A stretch of DNA of 57,372 nt, taken from contig JACNKC010000085.1 of NCBI GenBank assembly GCA_014382245.1, forward strand, positions 1-57,372, written 5' to 3'. The DNA comes from Pseudomonadota bacterium. Its GTDB lineage: Bacteria > Desulfobacterota > Binatia > UBA1149. The translations under genes and the position numbers were made by a program. A model generated the notes under the pieces. The model was not told the origin of the DNA. It worked only from the letters and a program-made list of their open reading frames with translations, and ran no database searches. Below, piece after piece: positions 34,204 through 42,227 of this stretch (position 1 is the first letter of the stretch; every line of letters begins with the position of its first letter).

Positions 34204-34611
34204 GTGAAATACTGGCTGGCCAAATCTGAACCGAAGAAATACTCCTGGGATGACTTTGTAAGCGAGGGCCGGGACTACTGGGACGGTGTGCGCAACTACC
34301 AGGCGCGCAACAACCTGTCGGCCATGAAGATCGGCGACCGGGTGCTTTTTTATCACAGCGTGACCGGCAAGGAGGTAGTCGGAATCGCCGAGGTAGTGAG
34401 AGAAGCCTACCAGGATCCCACCACCGACGACGAACGCTGGGTAGCCGTGGACATGGCGCCGGTCGAAAAACTTGCCCGCCCCGTGACCCTGGCTGATATC
34501 AAGGCTGAGCCGACGCTGGCCGATGTCGCGCTCGTGAGGCAATCGCGACTGTCGGTGGTACCCTTGCTGGCAAGCGAGTACCGAAAGATACTCTCGCTGG
34601 CAAAGCCTTGA
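34204..34611 (+). CDS. EVE domain protein
   Basis: 135 aa. The GTG at 34204 has AGGAG seven bases upstream, deciding the start. The N-terminal KYWLAKSEPKKYSWDDF and DYWDGVRNYQARNNLSAM, then GDRVLFYHS, are diagnostic of EVE (PUA-like) proteins, thought to bind modified nucleic-acid bases. Its stop overlaps the following methyltransferase start (TTGA). Confidence 0.92.
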   Translation: MKYWLAKSEPKKYSWDDFVSEGRDYWDGVRNYQARNNLSAMKIGDRVLFYHSVTGKEVVGIAEVVREAYQDPTTDDERWVAVDMAPVEKLARPVTLADIKAEPTLADVALVRQSRLSVVPLLASEYRKILSLAKP

Positions 34612-35276
34612 CCGGGCCCGGCTGGGAATCACGCTTGGCCAGGCTGGACCTCGGACCCAGTGACGACCCGGAAGCGCTCACCCTCGAACTGTACGTGGTC
34701 GACTCTCTCGACAAGCACGTCGATCGCCAGCGCTTGTTGAACGAGCGCGAGCTGCCCGACCCACCTTACTGGGCCTTGCCCTGGATCGGCGCGCGGGCAA
34801 TAGCACGTCGCCTGCTGGCAAACCCGCCGGGAGCCGGCATCGAGGTACTAGACCTCGGCTGCGGGCTCGGGCTGGCCGGCGTGGCAGCAGGGCTCTGCGA
34901 CTGCAGCGTAACTTTTGCCGACTACGCTCCCGAGTGCTTAGCTTTCGTCGAAGCCAGCGCCCGCCACCACGGGCTGAAGAACTGGCAGCTGCGCGAACTC
35001 GATTTCTGTCACGATAGACTGCCGACGAGTTACGACCTCGTGCTTGCTGCCGACGTTGTCTACGAGCCCGGGTCTTACCGGCCGCTGGCCGAGTTTCTCG
35101 ATTCCCAGACCGCACAGGACGGCACGGTACTGCTCACCGAAACGCTGCGGGCCGACGCCGGCCGGTGCCTCGACCACTTGCGCGAAATGGGCTTCGTAGG
35201 CCAGCCCAGTGCCCAGTGGGTACTGGAAGACGGCCGCCGCGAACGCACCTGGCTGCACGAGCTGCGCCGCGGCTGA
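34608..35276 (+). CDS. Class I SAM-dependent methyltransferase (METTL/ETFB-lysine methyltransferase-like)
   Basis: 222 aa. SAM motif I is VLDLGCGLGLAGVAAG; the preceding PPYWALPWIGARAIARRL and the VLAADVVYEP motif match the methyltransferase-16 group, which includes ETFB lysine methyltransferases. No internal ATG fits, so a TTG overlapping the EVE stop is the probable, translationally coupled start. The substrate is probably a protein lysine but is not established. Confidence 0.83.
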   Translation: MTGPGWESRLARLDLGPSDDPEALTLELYVVDSLDKHVDRQRLLNERELPDPPYWALPWIGARAIARRLLANPPGAGIEVLDLGCGLGLAGVAAGLCDCSVTFADYAPECLAFVEASARHHGLKNWQLRELDFCHDRLPTSYDLVLAADVVYEPGSYRPLAEFLDSQTAQDGTVLLTETLRADAGRCLDHLREMGFVGQPSAQWVLEDGRRERTWLHELRRG

Positions 35277-35286
35277 AACGCCGCGC

Positions 35287-36081
35287 TCAGTCCTCTACGG
35301 GCAATACCTGGCGTATCAAGGGGCTCAGATCCGGCCCCTTGCGCAAGCTGTGGCCACCGTCAACCGACACGACCTGCCCCGTGATCCAGGACGACTCCGC
35401 GCTGAGCAGGAAAGTGGCCAGCGAAGCTACGTCGGTGGGCTCGCCAACCCGCCGCAGGGGCATGAGCTGCAGGTACTCGTCGGTCGAAGTCTCGTCAGCG
35501 GTGATCGGCTCCACGAGCCCGGTGCGCACCAGGCCCGGCATGACGGCGTTTACCCTCACCCCGTGCTCACCGAGATCATCGGCCGCGCAGCGGGTGAGCA
35601 TGTTAACCGCCGCCTTCGACACGCAGTAGGCGGTCATCCAGGGGTGGGTGAGCTCGGCCGCGATAGAGCTCACGTTGACGATACTGCCTCCCCCGCAGGC
35701 CTTCATCGCCCGCGCTTCCCATCGCAGGGAGCTGTAGACACCCGACAGGTTGGTCTTGAGCGTGGTTTCAAAATCCTCCACCGGGCTGTTGATCACGGTA
35801 CCTGCCGCACCCTGCCCCGCAGCATTCACGGCGCCATCGAGCCCGCCCATGATTTTCACCGCTCGATCAACGGCCGCCCTGACCTGGGCGTCGTCGCCCA
35901 CGTCACAGCTGGCCCAGGCCGCCGCCGCTCCCAGCTCGGAGCAGGCCTGCTCGAGTACATCCTCACGACGGCCGGCCAGGACCACCCGGCCACCGGCCTT
36001 GACCACCGCCTCAGCGCAGCCCAGGCCAATGCCGCTGCCTCCTCCCGTGATCAGCACCCGCCGCTCTTTCATATCAGCCAT
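35287..36081 (-). CDS. Classical SDR oxidoreductase
   Basis: 264 aa with TGGGSGIG, NAAGQG, the VSSIAAE serine region and YCVSK catalytic Tyr-Lys, then PGLVRTGLVE and the C-terminal VDGGHSLRKG. A NAD(P)H-dependent dehydrogenase or ketoreductase such as FabG-like enzymes. It converges on the methyltransferase gene with a ten-base gap. Confidence 0.9.
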   Translation of the reverse strand: MADMKERRVLITGGGSGIGLGCAEAVVKAGGRVVLAGRREDVLEQACSELGAAAAWASCDVGDDAQVRAAVDRAVKIMGGLDGAVNAAGQGAAGTVINSPVEDFETTLKTNLSGVYSSLRWEARAMKACGGGSIVNVSSIAAELTHPWMTAYCVSKAAVNMLTRCAADDLGEHGVRVNAVMPGLVRTGLVEPITADETSTDEYLQLMPLRRVGEPTDVASLATFLLSAESSWITGQVVSVDGGHSLRKGPDLSPLIRQVLPVED

Positions 36082-36221
36082 GCGTCTTTATCTCCCTCCA
36101 CTGCATCTCGGCAAAACTGTCTCTCTGCGAGCCTCCGCCCGGTAGCCCCCTGTCAACGGCCCGGTGCGAGTCGCGACAACCCTCGTTTGCACCGTTGGCC
36201 CGTGCACGCAAGAAAACCACC

Positions 36222-36833
36222 ATGCAGTCCAGCGCCGCTAACTGGCCCAACAGCGACCTGTTGAACTCCTTGCTCGCGCACGACGCCGGCGACGAAGCCG
36301 AGGCGCGCGACCTCGCTGAAATAATCGAGTTCGTAAGAATCGACCCACGTCCCTTTGCCAGGAGCAGCGACGACAGTCCACCCGCCCGGCAGGGACACCT
36401 GACCGGCAGCGCCATAGTCGTTTCGGCCGACGGCGAGGAAGTCGTCCTGCTGCACCACGCGAAACTGGACCGCTGGTTGCAGCCCGGTGGGCACGGCGAG
36501 CCCGGCGAGCGCCTGGGCGAACAAGTGGCCCTGCGCGAGGCACGCGAAGAAACCGGCATCAACGGGCTCAGCCTGCATCCCGAGGCACCGCAGCCACTCG
36601 ACGTGGACGTACACGACATCCCCGCACGTGCCGGCGAAGAAGCCCATCGCCACCTCGACCTGAGGTACCTGCTCGTGGCGCCGGCCGGCGCTCGATTAAA
36701 AGCAGACCCCCGTGAATCCCTGGCCGTGGAATGGTTTGCCTGGCAGCGGCTGGGCGAGCTCGGTCTTGACCGGGGCCTGCTGCGCGCGCTTGCCAAGGCA
36801 CGACTGGCCATCATAGACGCCGCAGCAGCGTAG
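36222..36833 (+). CDS. Nudix hydrolase
   Basis: 203 aa. The Nudix box is PGGHGEPGERLGEQ followed by REAREETGI. The REAREE metal-binding core is intact, but the upstream Glu is one residue further away than in the strict Gx5Ex7REUxEExGU pattern. An ~80-residue helical N-terminal part precedes it. The ATG at 36222 is preferred to a TTG at 36195. It hydrolyses a nucleoside diphosphate-linked substrate of unknown identity. Confidence 0.88.
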   Translation: MQSSAANWPNSDLLNSLLAHDAGDEAEARDLAEIIEFVRIDPRPFARSSDDSPPARQGHLTGSAIVVSADGEEVVLLHHAKLDRWLQPGGHGEPGERLGEQVALREAREETGINGLSLHPEAPQPLDVDVHDIPARAGEEAHRHLDLRYLLVAPAGARLKADPRESLAVEWFAWQRLGELGLDRGLLRALAKARLAIIDAAAA

Positions 36834-36843
36834 ACCCGCGCCC

Positions 36844-38238
36844 TCACCGGACAGAGCCCTCCCCGCCCCGGCCTGGCAGGCCGTCACGCGCGCGGAGTTT
36901 TTCGACGAGGTCTACGTGGGCTGCCTGGCTGATGGTGTAACCGCGGGCAAACCAAGCGGCCACCAGGAGGAAGACCCCGGGACCAAGACCGGTCAGCAGG
37001 CGCACCGTCCACAAGGTATGCGCTTGCTGCTGGCGGCCGGCCTCGAGGCCGGCGAGGTCAAGCAGGCCCAGGGCGAGGAAAACCGCCAACGCGCCCGAGA
37101 GCTTGCGCAGGAAGGTGAACACCCCGTTGTAAAGTCCCTCCCGCCTCTCGCCCGTCAACAGGTCGTCCTCGTCGACAACGTCACCCACCATGGACCAGGG
37201 CAGAAACTCGGCCGCGGCAAAACCAAAAGCCAGTAAGGGCGCGTGCACGAACATTATCCACGAGGGCCAGTCGGGCTGCACGAAAATCAGTAAAGATTGC
37301 ACGAGCGCCCACCACAGCGCTGCCCAGGCGAACATCGACGCCTTGTTTCGTCGCCCGGCGATCTTGAGCACCAGGGGCACCGAGGCGACCACGGCGAGCA
37401 GAAATACCAACATGAACTGCTCAAAGCGCTCGGTCCGGCCGAGCCAGTAGGTGCAGTAGATCACCAGCATGGCCGAAACGAGGTCCATCGCGATGCGGCC
37501 CGACAGGTAGAGCCCCACCAGTCGCCTGAAATTGGAGTGTTGGCCGAGGACCCTGAAACCCTCCACCAGCCCCAGCTGGACCTTGCGGTTGCTGAACGAC
37601 GGGCGCTCAAAACTGACCCGGTAGGCGGCGAACCATGGCAGCGTGAGCACCACCCCCAGCAGCATCGCCGCGCTCGCAAAGCCCTCGCCACCGCCGCCAA
37701 AGGCCTCGGCCAGCGGACGCATGCCTACCGCGGCCATGACACCCATCATTCCGGCAGCGCTGCGGTAGCCATTGATCGAGTTGCGCTCGTGATAGTCGGT
37801 GGCCATCTCTGCCTGCAGTGCCATGTAGGGTATGACCAGCACGGTAGACGAAGTGGTCATCAGGCAGTAAGCCAGCGTGTAGTAAGCAAAACGGCCAGCC
37901 TCGGGAATCTGCCCGGGGTCGGACCACAGCAAAGCGAAGCTAAGGCCGAAAGGCAGCGCGCCGATAAGAAAGTACGGTCGACGCCGGCCTGATTTCCACC
38001 TCGTGCCGTCCGAGATGCGGCCCATGAGGGGGTCGGTAAAGGCGTCGAGTGCCCGGCCGGTAAGCGGCACCAGGCCGGCCAGCAGCGGTCGGAGTCCGGC
38101 TAGCTCGATGAGAAAATAGGAAGCGAACAGCAACGAGAGAGCGCCAAAAACCATGCTGGAGGCAAACTCGCCGGAGGCGTAGACCGCCTTGAGTCGGGCT
38201 GGCAGCTTGCCACCCTCGTATAAACCTCTCGCTGTCAA
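36844..38238 (-). CDS. GPH-family (MelB-like) MFS sugar:cation symporter
   Basis: 464 aa with about 12 membrane helices. The loop GRALDAFTDPLMGRISDGT followed by RWKSGRRRPYFLIGA is the hallmark of the glycoside-pentoside-hexuronide family. The apparent start is TTG at 38238; no ATG or GTG fits the family's N-terminus. The substrate may be a sugar, or a lipid as in animal MFSD2-type relatives. It converges on the Nudix gene. Confidence 0.87.
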   Translation of the reverse strand: MTARGLYEGGKLPARLKAVYASGEFASSMVFGALSLLFASYFLIELAGLRPLLAGLVPLTGRALDAFTDPLMGRISDGTRWKSGRRRPYFLIGALPFGLSFALLWSDPGQIPEAGRFAYYTLAYCLMTTSSTVLVIPYMALQAEMATDYHERNSINGYRSAAGMMGVMAAVGMRPLAEAFGGGGEGFASAAMLLGVVLTLPWFAAYRVSFERPSFSNRKVQLGLVEGFRVLGQHSNFRRLVGLYLSGRIAMDLVSAMLVIYCTYWLGRTERFEQFMLVFLLAVVASVPLVLKIAGRRNKASMFAWAALWWALVQSLLIFVQPDWPSWIMFVHAPLLAFGFAAAEFLPWSMVGDVVDEDDLLTGERREGLYNGVFTFLRKLSGALAVFLALGLLDLAGLEAGRQQQAHTLWTVRLLTGLGPGVFLLVAAWFARGYTISQAAHVDLVEKLRARDGLPGRGGEGSVR

Positions 38239-38388
38239 CCTCGTGGTCCCTGCTGCCGCGCGACCGTACAGCGACTGCCGACAGTGTACGCAGGCCCCGC
38301 TACAGTCAACGCCGCGCCGGGCAGATGCTTCGCTAGAGAATTTGACAAAAACCCGCCGCCGTTGAACACACCTGCTGAAGCAAGGCTC

Positions 38389-39309
38389 ATGACCGACAAC
38401 AGTTTCACCCGCGAAGACGTCGATTTTGTGTGCAGGGGGCTGCGCTGCGCCTCGTGGCTATATAGACCCGTCGCGCCGGCTACAGACGGCCCCGGCGGCC
38501 GACTTCCGCCGCTAGTCATCATGGCGCACGGCTTCGGTGCCTGGCGGGATTTCGGCCTGCCCGCATTCGCCGAGCGTTTTGCCGCGGCCGGCATGGCTGT
38601 CATGCTTTTTGACTACCGCTGTTTCGGCGACAGCGAAGGCTCTCCGAGAAACTGGGTCAGCCACCGGCGCCACCTTCAGGATTGGAAAGCAGCGGTCGCC
38701 CACGCACGCTCACTGCAGGGAGTAGACGCCGGGCGACTGGCGCTGTGGGGTTCCTCGTTCTCGGGCGGCCACGTGGTGGTCACCGCCGCCGGCAACTCCG
38801 ACGTCAGAGCTGTGGTCGCGCAGGTGCCGCTGGCCGACGGTCCCGCCGCCATGTCATCCACGCCAGTGGCCAAGGGGCTGAAGATGCTCGCCGCCGGCCT
38901 GCGCGATGCCGGCCGCATACTCAGCCGCAGGCCGGCTTACACGCTGCCCATCGTGGGTGAACCGGGCGAACTCGCCGTGATCAACGCCGAGAACTGCCGC
39001 GACGGCTACCGCGACATCGTTCCCACTGGAAGCGACTGGGACAACAGCTGCCCGGCGCGGGTCGTCTTCACCGCCATGTTCTACCGGCCAATAAAAAGCG
39101 CGCCACGCGTGGCCTGCCCCACCCTGTTGCTGGCCGCCCGTCACGACGAACTAGTGCCTTACAAATCAGTCGAACGCGAGGCCCGCGCCCTGCCCCGGGG
39201 AGAACTGGTAACGCTGGACTGCGGTCATTTTGACCCATACCTCGGCGAGACCTTCGAACGGACGGTCGTCATCGAGACAGAGTTCCTGGCCAGGCACCTG
39301 CAAGCCTGA
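38389..39309 (+). CDS. Alpha/beta hydrolase
   Basis: 306 aa. The ATG at 38389 follows an AAGG site; earlier frame is not protein-like. Oxyanion motif VIMAHGFGAW, nucleophile elbow WGSSFSGGH, acid in LLAARHDELVPY and histidine in LDCGHFDPYLG form a complete hydrolase triad. This resembles the Xaa-Pro-dipeptidyl-peptidase-like/DUF1100-type hydrolases. Substrate unknown. Confidence 0.88.
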   Translation: MTDNSFTREDVDFVCRGLRCASWLYRPVAPATDGPGGRLPPLVIMAHGFGAWRDFGLPAFAERFAAAGMAVMLFDYRCFGDSEGSPRNWVSHRRHLQDWKAAVAHARSLQGVDAGRLALWGSSFSGGHVVVTAAGNSDVRAVVAQVPLADGPAAMSSTPVAKGLKMLAAGLRDAGRILSRRPAYTLPIVGEPGELAVINAENCRDGYRDIVPTGSDWDNSCPARVVFTAMFYRPIKSAPRVACPTLLLAARHDELVPYKSVEREARALPRGELVTLDCGHFDPYLGETFERTVVIETEFLARHLQA

Positions 39310-39328
39310 CGTCCGCAGCACTGGCGTT

Positions 39329-39952
39329 TCAGGCAACGAGCCCGTGCACGCGAGCAAAAGGATCCCACTCGGGGTCACGATGCCACTCGTACTCGGTCAG
39401 CTCGGCCATCAGCTCGGCCTGTTCCTGGCCGAACTCACGGGCCACGACGGCCAGCGCCATGTCTATGCCCGCCGATACGCCCGAGGCAGTAACGATATTA
39501 CCGTCGTCAACCCAGCGGGCCTGCTTTACCCACTTTACAGACGGCGTCAACTCGGTGATCTCGTTGAACAGGGCCTTGTTGGTAGTCGCAGGCCGACCGT
39601 CGAGCAGGCCCGCGGCCGCCAGCAGCATGCTGCCGCTGCACACGGTCATGGTCACGCGCGTTTCGGCAACGCGTTTCCCAATCCAATCCAGCAAGGGCTG
39701 GTTCGAAATCTCTTCCCTGCAGCCCAGGCCACCGGGGATGAGCAGCAGGTCCAGGGGCGGACAATCATCCAGTGCGTAGTCTGCCACTGCTTCGACGCCC
39801 TGGGCTGATTTCACCGGGCCGGCAGAAAGAGCCACGGTGCACAGCTCGAGCTGCGGGCAGTTGCCGAACATTTCCAGTGGCCCGAACAGGTCGAGCAGTT
39901 CGAAAACCGGGTACAGCAGCGAACCCAGCAGCAGCTTGCGGTCATCGGCCAC
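39329..39952 (-). CDS. DJ-1/PfpI family protein (isonitrile hydratase-like)
   Basis: 207 aa, GTG start. It has LLIPGGLGCREE for the active-site Glu region, TVCSGSMLLAAAGLLDGR with the nucleophile Cys, and ATTNKA. This is the ThiJ/PfpI fold of the isonitrile hydratase or glyoxalase III-like branch. Convergent with the alpha/beta hydrolase. Confidence 0.88.
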   Translation of the reverse strand: MADDRKLLLGSLLYPVFELLDLFGPLEMFGNCPQLELCTVALSAGPVKSAQGVEAVADYALDDCPPLDLLLIPGGLGCREEISNQPLLDWIGKRVAETRVTMTVCSGSMLLAAAGLLDGRPATTNKALFNEITELTPSVKWVKQARWVDDGNIVTASGVSAGIDMALAVVAREFGQEQAELMAELTEYEWHRDPEWDPFARVHGLVA

Positions 39953-39994
39953 GCTTCGACTAATGCCTGCTACGAGCTCCCGGAAGAAGCCTGA

Positions 39995-40645
39995 TCATCC
40001 GTTCATACCCGCCGCACTGGCGGAAGGATGGAGGCTTGCAGCTGCGCTTTCGCGTTCGTTCATGCGCGAATACCAGGCCGACAGTTTTTCAAGTGACGGG
40101 TCGAGTGGCTGGCCGACGGTAGCAAAGAAATCCACGAAGCCGAACAGCAACAAGTCGGCCATCGTCAATTGATCGCCGGCAACGAACGGCTTGTCTCCCA
40201 TGAGACCCTCGAGCCACTGCAGGCCATCGACAGCGGTAGCCTTGAGGCCGTCCGCGGCTTCCGGAATACAGCGCATTCGCCCTTCAAACAGGGCCAGGCC
40301 CTCGGCAAAACGAAACCCGTTGGCCATTGGCTCGCAGATCTTCAGATCCAGCCGCCTGGTCCACATGCGCGTAGTGGCACGCTCTGCCGAGCTCTTGCCC
40401 ACCAGCGAGCCATCACCGACGGTTTCGTCCAGGTACTCGCAGATAGCCGTGATCTCGGAGATCACCGAGCCATCGTCGAGAACCAGGGCGGGAAGCTGTC
40501 CAGCGGGATTGCTATCCGTGTACGGCGCGCGCCTGTTGTCCCCGCTGAGGAGGTCTACTTCCTCGAGCACGAGCTCGTGCCCCAGCTCGAGCGCGAACAT
40601 ACGCACCACGCGGGGGTTGGGCCCCAGTGAGTTGTAGAGCTTCAT
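39995..40645 (-). CDS. Glutathione S-transferase family protein
   Basis: 216 aa. The N-terminal thioredoxin-like domain starts MKLYNSLGPNPRVVRMF and has NPAGQLPALVLDDGSVISE, the conserved cis-Pro and Glu/Ser GSH-binding region. The C-terminal helical domain contains GDQLTMADLLLFGF. Cytosolic conjugation or isomerisation using glutathione is expected. Confidence 0.9.
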   Translation of the reverse strand: MKLYNSLGPNPRVVRMFALELGHELVLEEVDLLSGDNRRAPYTDSNPAGQLPALVLDDGSVISEITAICEYLDETVGDGSLVGKSSAERATTRMWTRRLDLKICEPMANGFRFAEGLALFEGRMRCIPEAADGLKATAVDGLQWLEGLMGDKPFVAGDQLTMADLLLFGFVDFFATVGQPLDPSLEKLSAWYSRMNERESAAASLHPSASAAGMNG

Positions 40646-40660
40646 GCCTCAGCCGACAGC

Positions 40661-41164
40661 CTAGTGCCCCATCCAGGTATCGATATCAAGCAGCAGCATC
40701 ACCCAGACAGCCTCGTCACCGTTTGCGTCTATGACCTCGGCGCGAACACCGAACGGAGTAGTCGAGGAGCGGGCAGTTACACCTCCGCCCAGCAGCGAGG
40801 TGTCATCCTCCCCGAGCTGCCAGCCACCGAGGGCGTGCACCGAGAACGTATCGTTTATCTTGACAGTGGGCATTACTGCCGCGTAAATACCGTCGCCGTC
40901 GTCGCCACCACGATCCATGTAGCCACCTTCGATAGCCAGCCAGTCGAAGGATTCCTTGACGAAGAGCAGGCGCTGGCCAGTCTCGCTGTCACCGTCCCTG
41001 TTGGAATCAGCGAGCCCGTATCCGAAAGATACGTGTCCGTCTCCCTTGTACCAGTCCCCCACGGCGGCCGCGGCCGGGCCTGCCCCGGAGAGAACTGCCA
41101 CGAAAAAGCAGATCAGAGCCGCAAGAATCATTTTTCCCGTAACCGTCTTCATAACCCTTTTCAT
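40661..41164 (-). CDS. Small secreted beta-rich protein, possible outer-membrane barrel
   Basis: 167 aa. The ATG at 41164 starts a signal peptide ending in an AAAA stretch (~35), downstream of GGGAGGAG. The mature part has alternating hydrophobic/polar strands (GHVSFGYGLADSN, FDWLAIEGGYMD, FSVHALGGWQLG) like small porin-type barrels. The C-terminal residue is not aromatic. Function unknown; I do not recognise a family. Confidence 0.65.
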   Translation of the reverse strand: MKRVMKTVTGKMILAALICFFVAVLSGAGPAAAAVGDWYKGDGHVSFGYGLADSNRDGDSETGQRLLFVKESFDWLAIEGGYMDRGGDDGDGIYAAVMPTVKINDTFSVHALGGWQLGEDDTSLLGGGVTARSSTTPFGVRAEVIDANGDEAVWVMLLLDIDTWMGH

Positions 41165-41279
41165 AAACTTGCTGTCTCCTCCCTGCGGCGCGCAACGGCA
41201 CCGGTTACAGCCATATATCGCAGCACGCGAGTCCGTACAAGGCAGGCCTCGAAGAACCAGGGTTTGCATTACAGACCGT

Positions 41280-42227
41280 TTATACCGGGTCGCCGGCCCG
41301 GGAGGGCCTTTCAGCGCCGCTCGTGCGATAACCCGCCTCTCGCTTCCAGCGAAACGGCACCAGCATCTGCCCGCCGAAGTCCTGCGGAAAACGTTCCATG
41401 TCTTCGAGCCCCACTGCCGCGGGCGGCCGTTTGTCGGCTGGCAGGTAGCGCGTAGCAAAGACGATGTCCCATAGGATCAGATTTGCGCCGTAATTATGAC
41501 AGGCCTCGGCCGCCACGGCCGAGTGATGCCAGCGGTGCAGCGACGCCCCACTGAACACCCAGTCCAGCCAACCCATTTTCAGGTCTATGTTGGAGTGCTG
41601 AAAAAGCCCGTGCACCGATTCGAAGCTGTAGAACAACAGCAGGCAATCTCCGGGGACTCCCAGCAGAAGCAGCGGAGTCGTTTCGCAGACGAACACCCAC
41701 AACACCCCCAGCGGGTGATCGCGGCCGGCGTTGAGCCAGTACAATCGCGTGGGGCTGTGATGGGTGGAGTGCAGGCGCCAGAAAAACTCGTTCTCGTGGG
41801 CTAAGCGATGCCCCCAGTACTGTCCGAACTCCGCCAGCAACGCTGCCAGTACCACCTGCAGGGGCAGCGCCAGCTCTACCGGCCAGGGACCTCCGCCGCT
41901 CCCCTGCTGCGCGTCGCGCAAAGGCAACACGAGCAGCAACAGCAGCGGCAGGCCGAGCTTGAACAACTCGCGCGCCCCGTAGCTGTTGACCAGCGAATGG
42001 GCGGCGTCGGTCAGCAGGTCTGACCGACTACGGTTCCAGTCGACATCAAAGGCCAGGGTCCGCTCAAACAGCGCGATAACGCTTATGGCCAGCAACGAAA
42101 CAACGCCCAGCGTGGCCGCTTCGTTCATGCCGGCCTCCACCATGAGCCAGGCCGTCAGCAGGCAGGTGCCCAGCAGCAGCGGAAACAAAAGCCAGGAAGC
42201 GGTTTGTCTGGCACGATCCAGGCCCAT
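41280..42227 (-). CDS. Sterol desaturase/fatty-acid hydroxylase family membrane protein
   Basis: 315 aa. Several membrane helices and the three His clusters HRLAHE, HSTHH and HRWHHS, plus HNYGANL, that bind the di-iron centre. The family hydroxylates or desaturates sterols, carotenoids or lipids using O2. The start overlaps the stop of the PQQ dehydrogenase by one base (TGATG), so the two are co-translated. Confidence 0.9.
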   Translation of the reverse strand: MGLDRARQTASWLLFPLLLGTCLLTAWLMVEAGMNEAATLGVVSLLAISVIALFERTLAFDVDWNRSRSDLLTDAAHSLVNSYGARELFKLGLPLLLLLVLPLRDAQQGSGGGPWPVELALPLQVVLAALLAEFGQYWGHRLAHENEFFWRLHSTHHSPTRLYWLNAGRDHPLGVLWVFVCETTPLLLLGVPGDCLLLFYSFESVHGLFQHSNIDLKMGWLDWVFSGASLHRWHHSAVAAEACHNYGANLILWDIVFATRYLPADKRPPAAVGLEDMERFPQDFGGQMLVPFRWKREAGYRTSGAERPSRAGDPV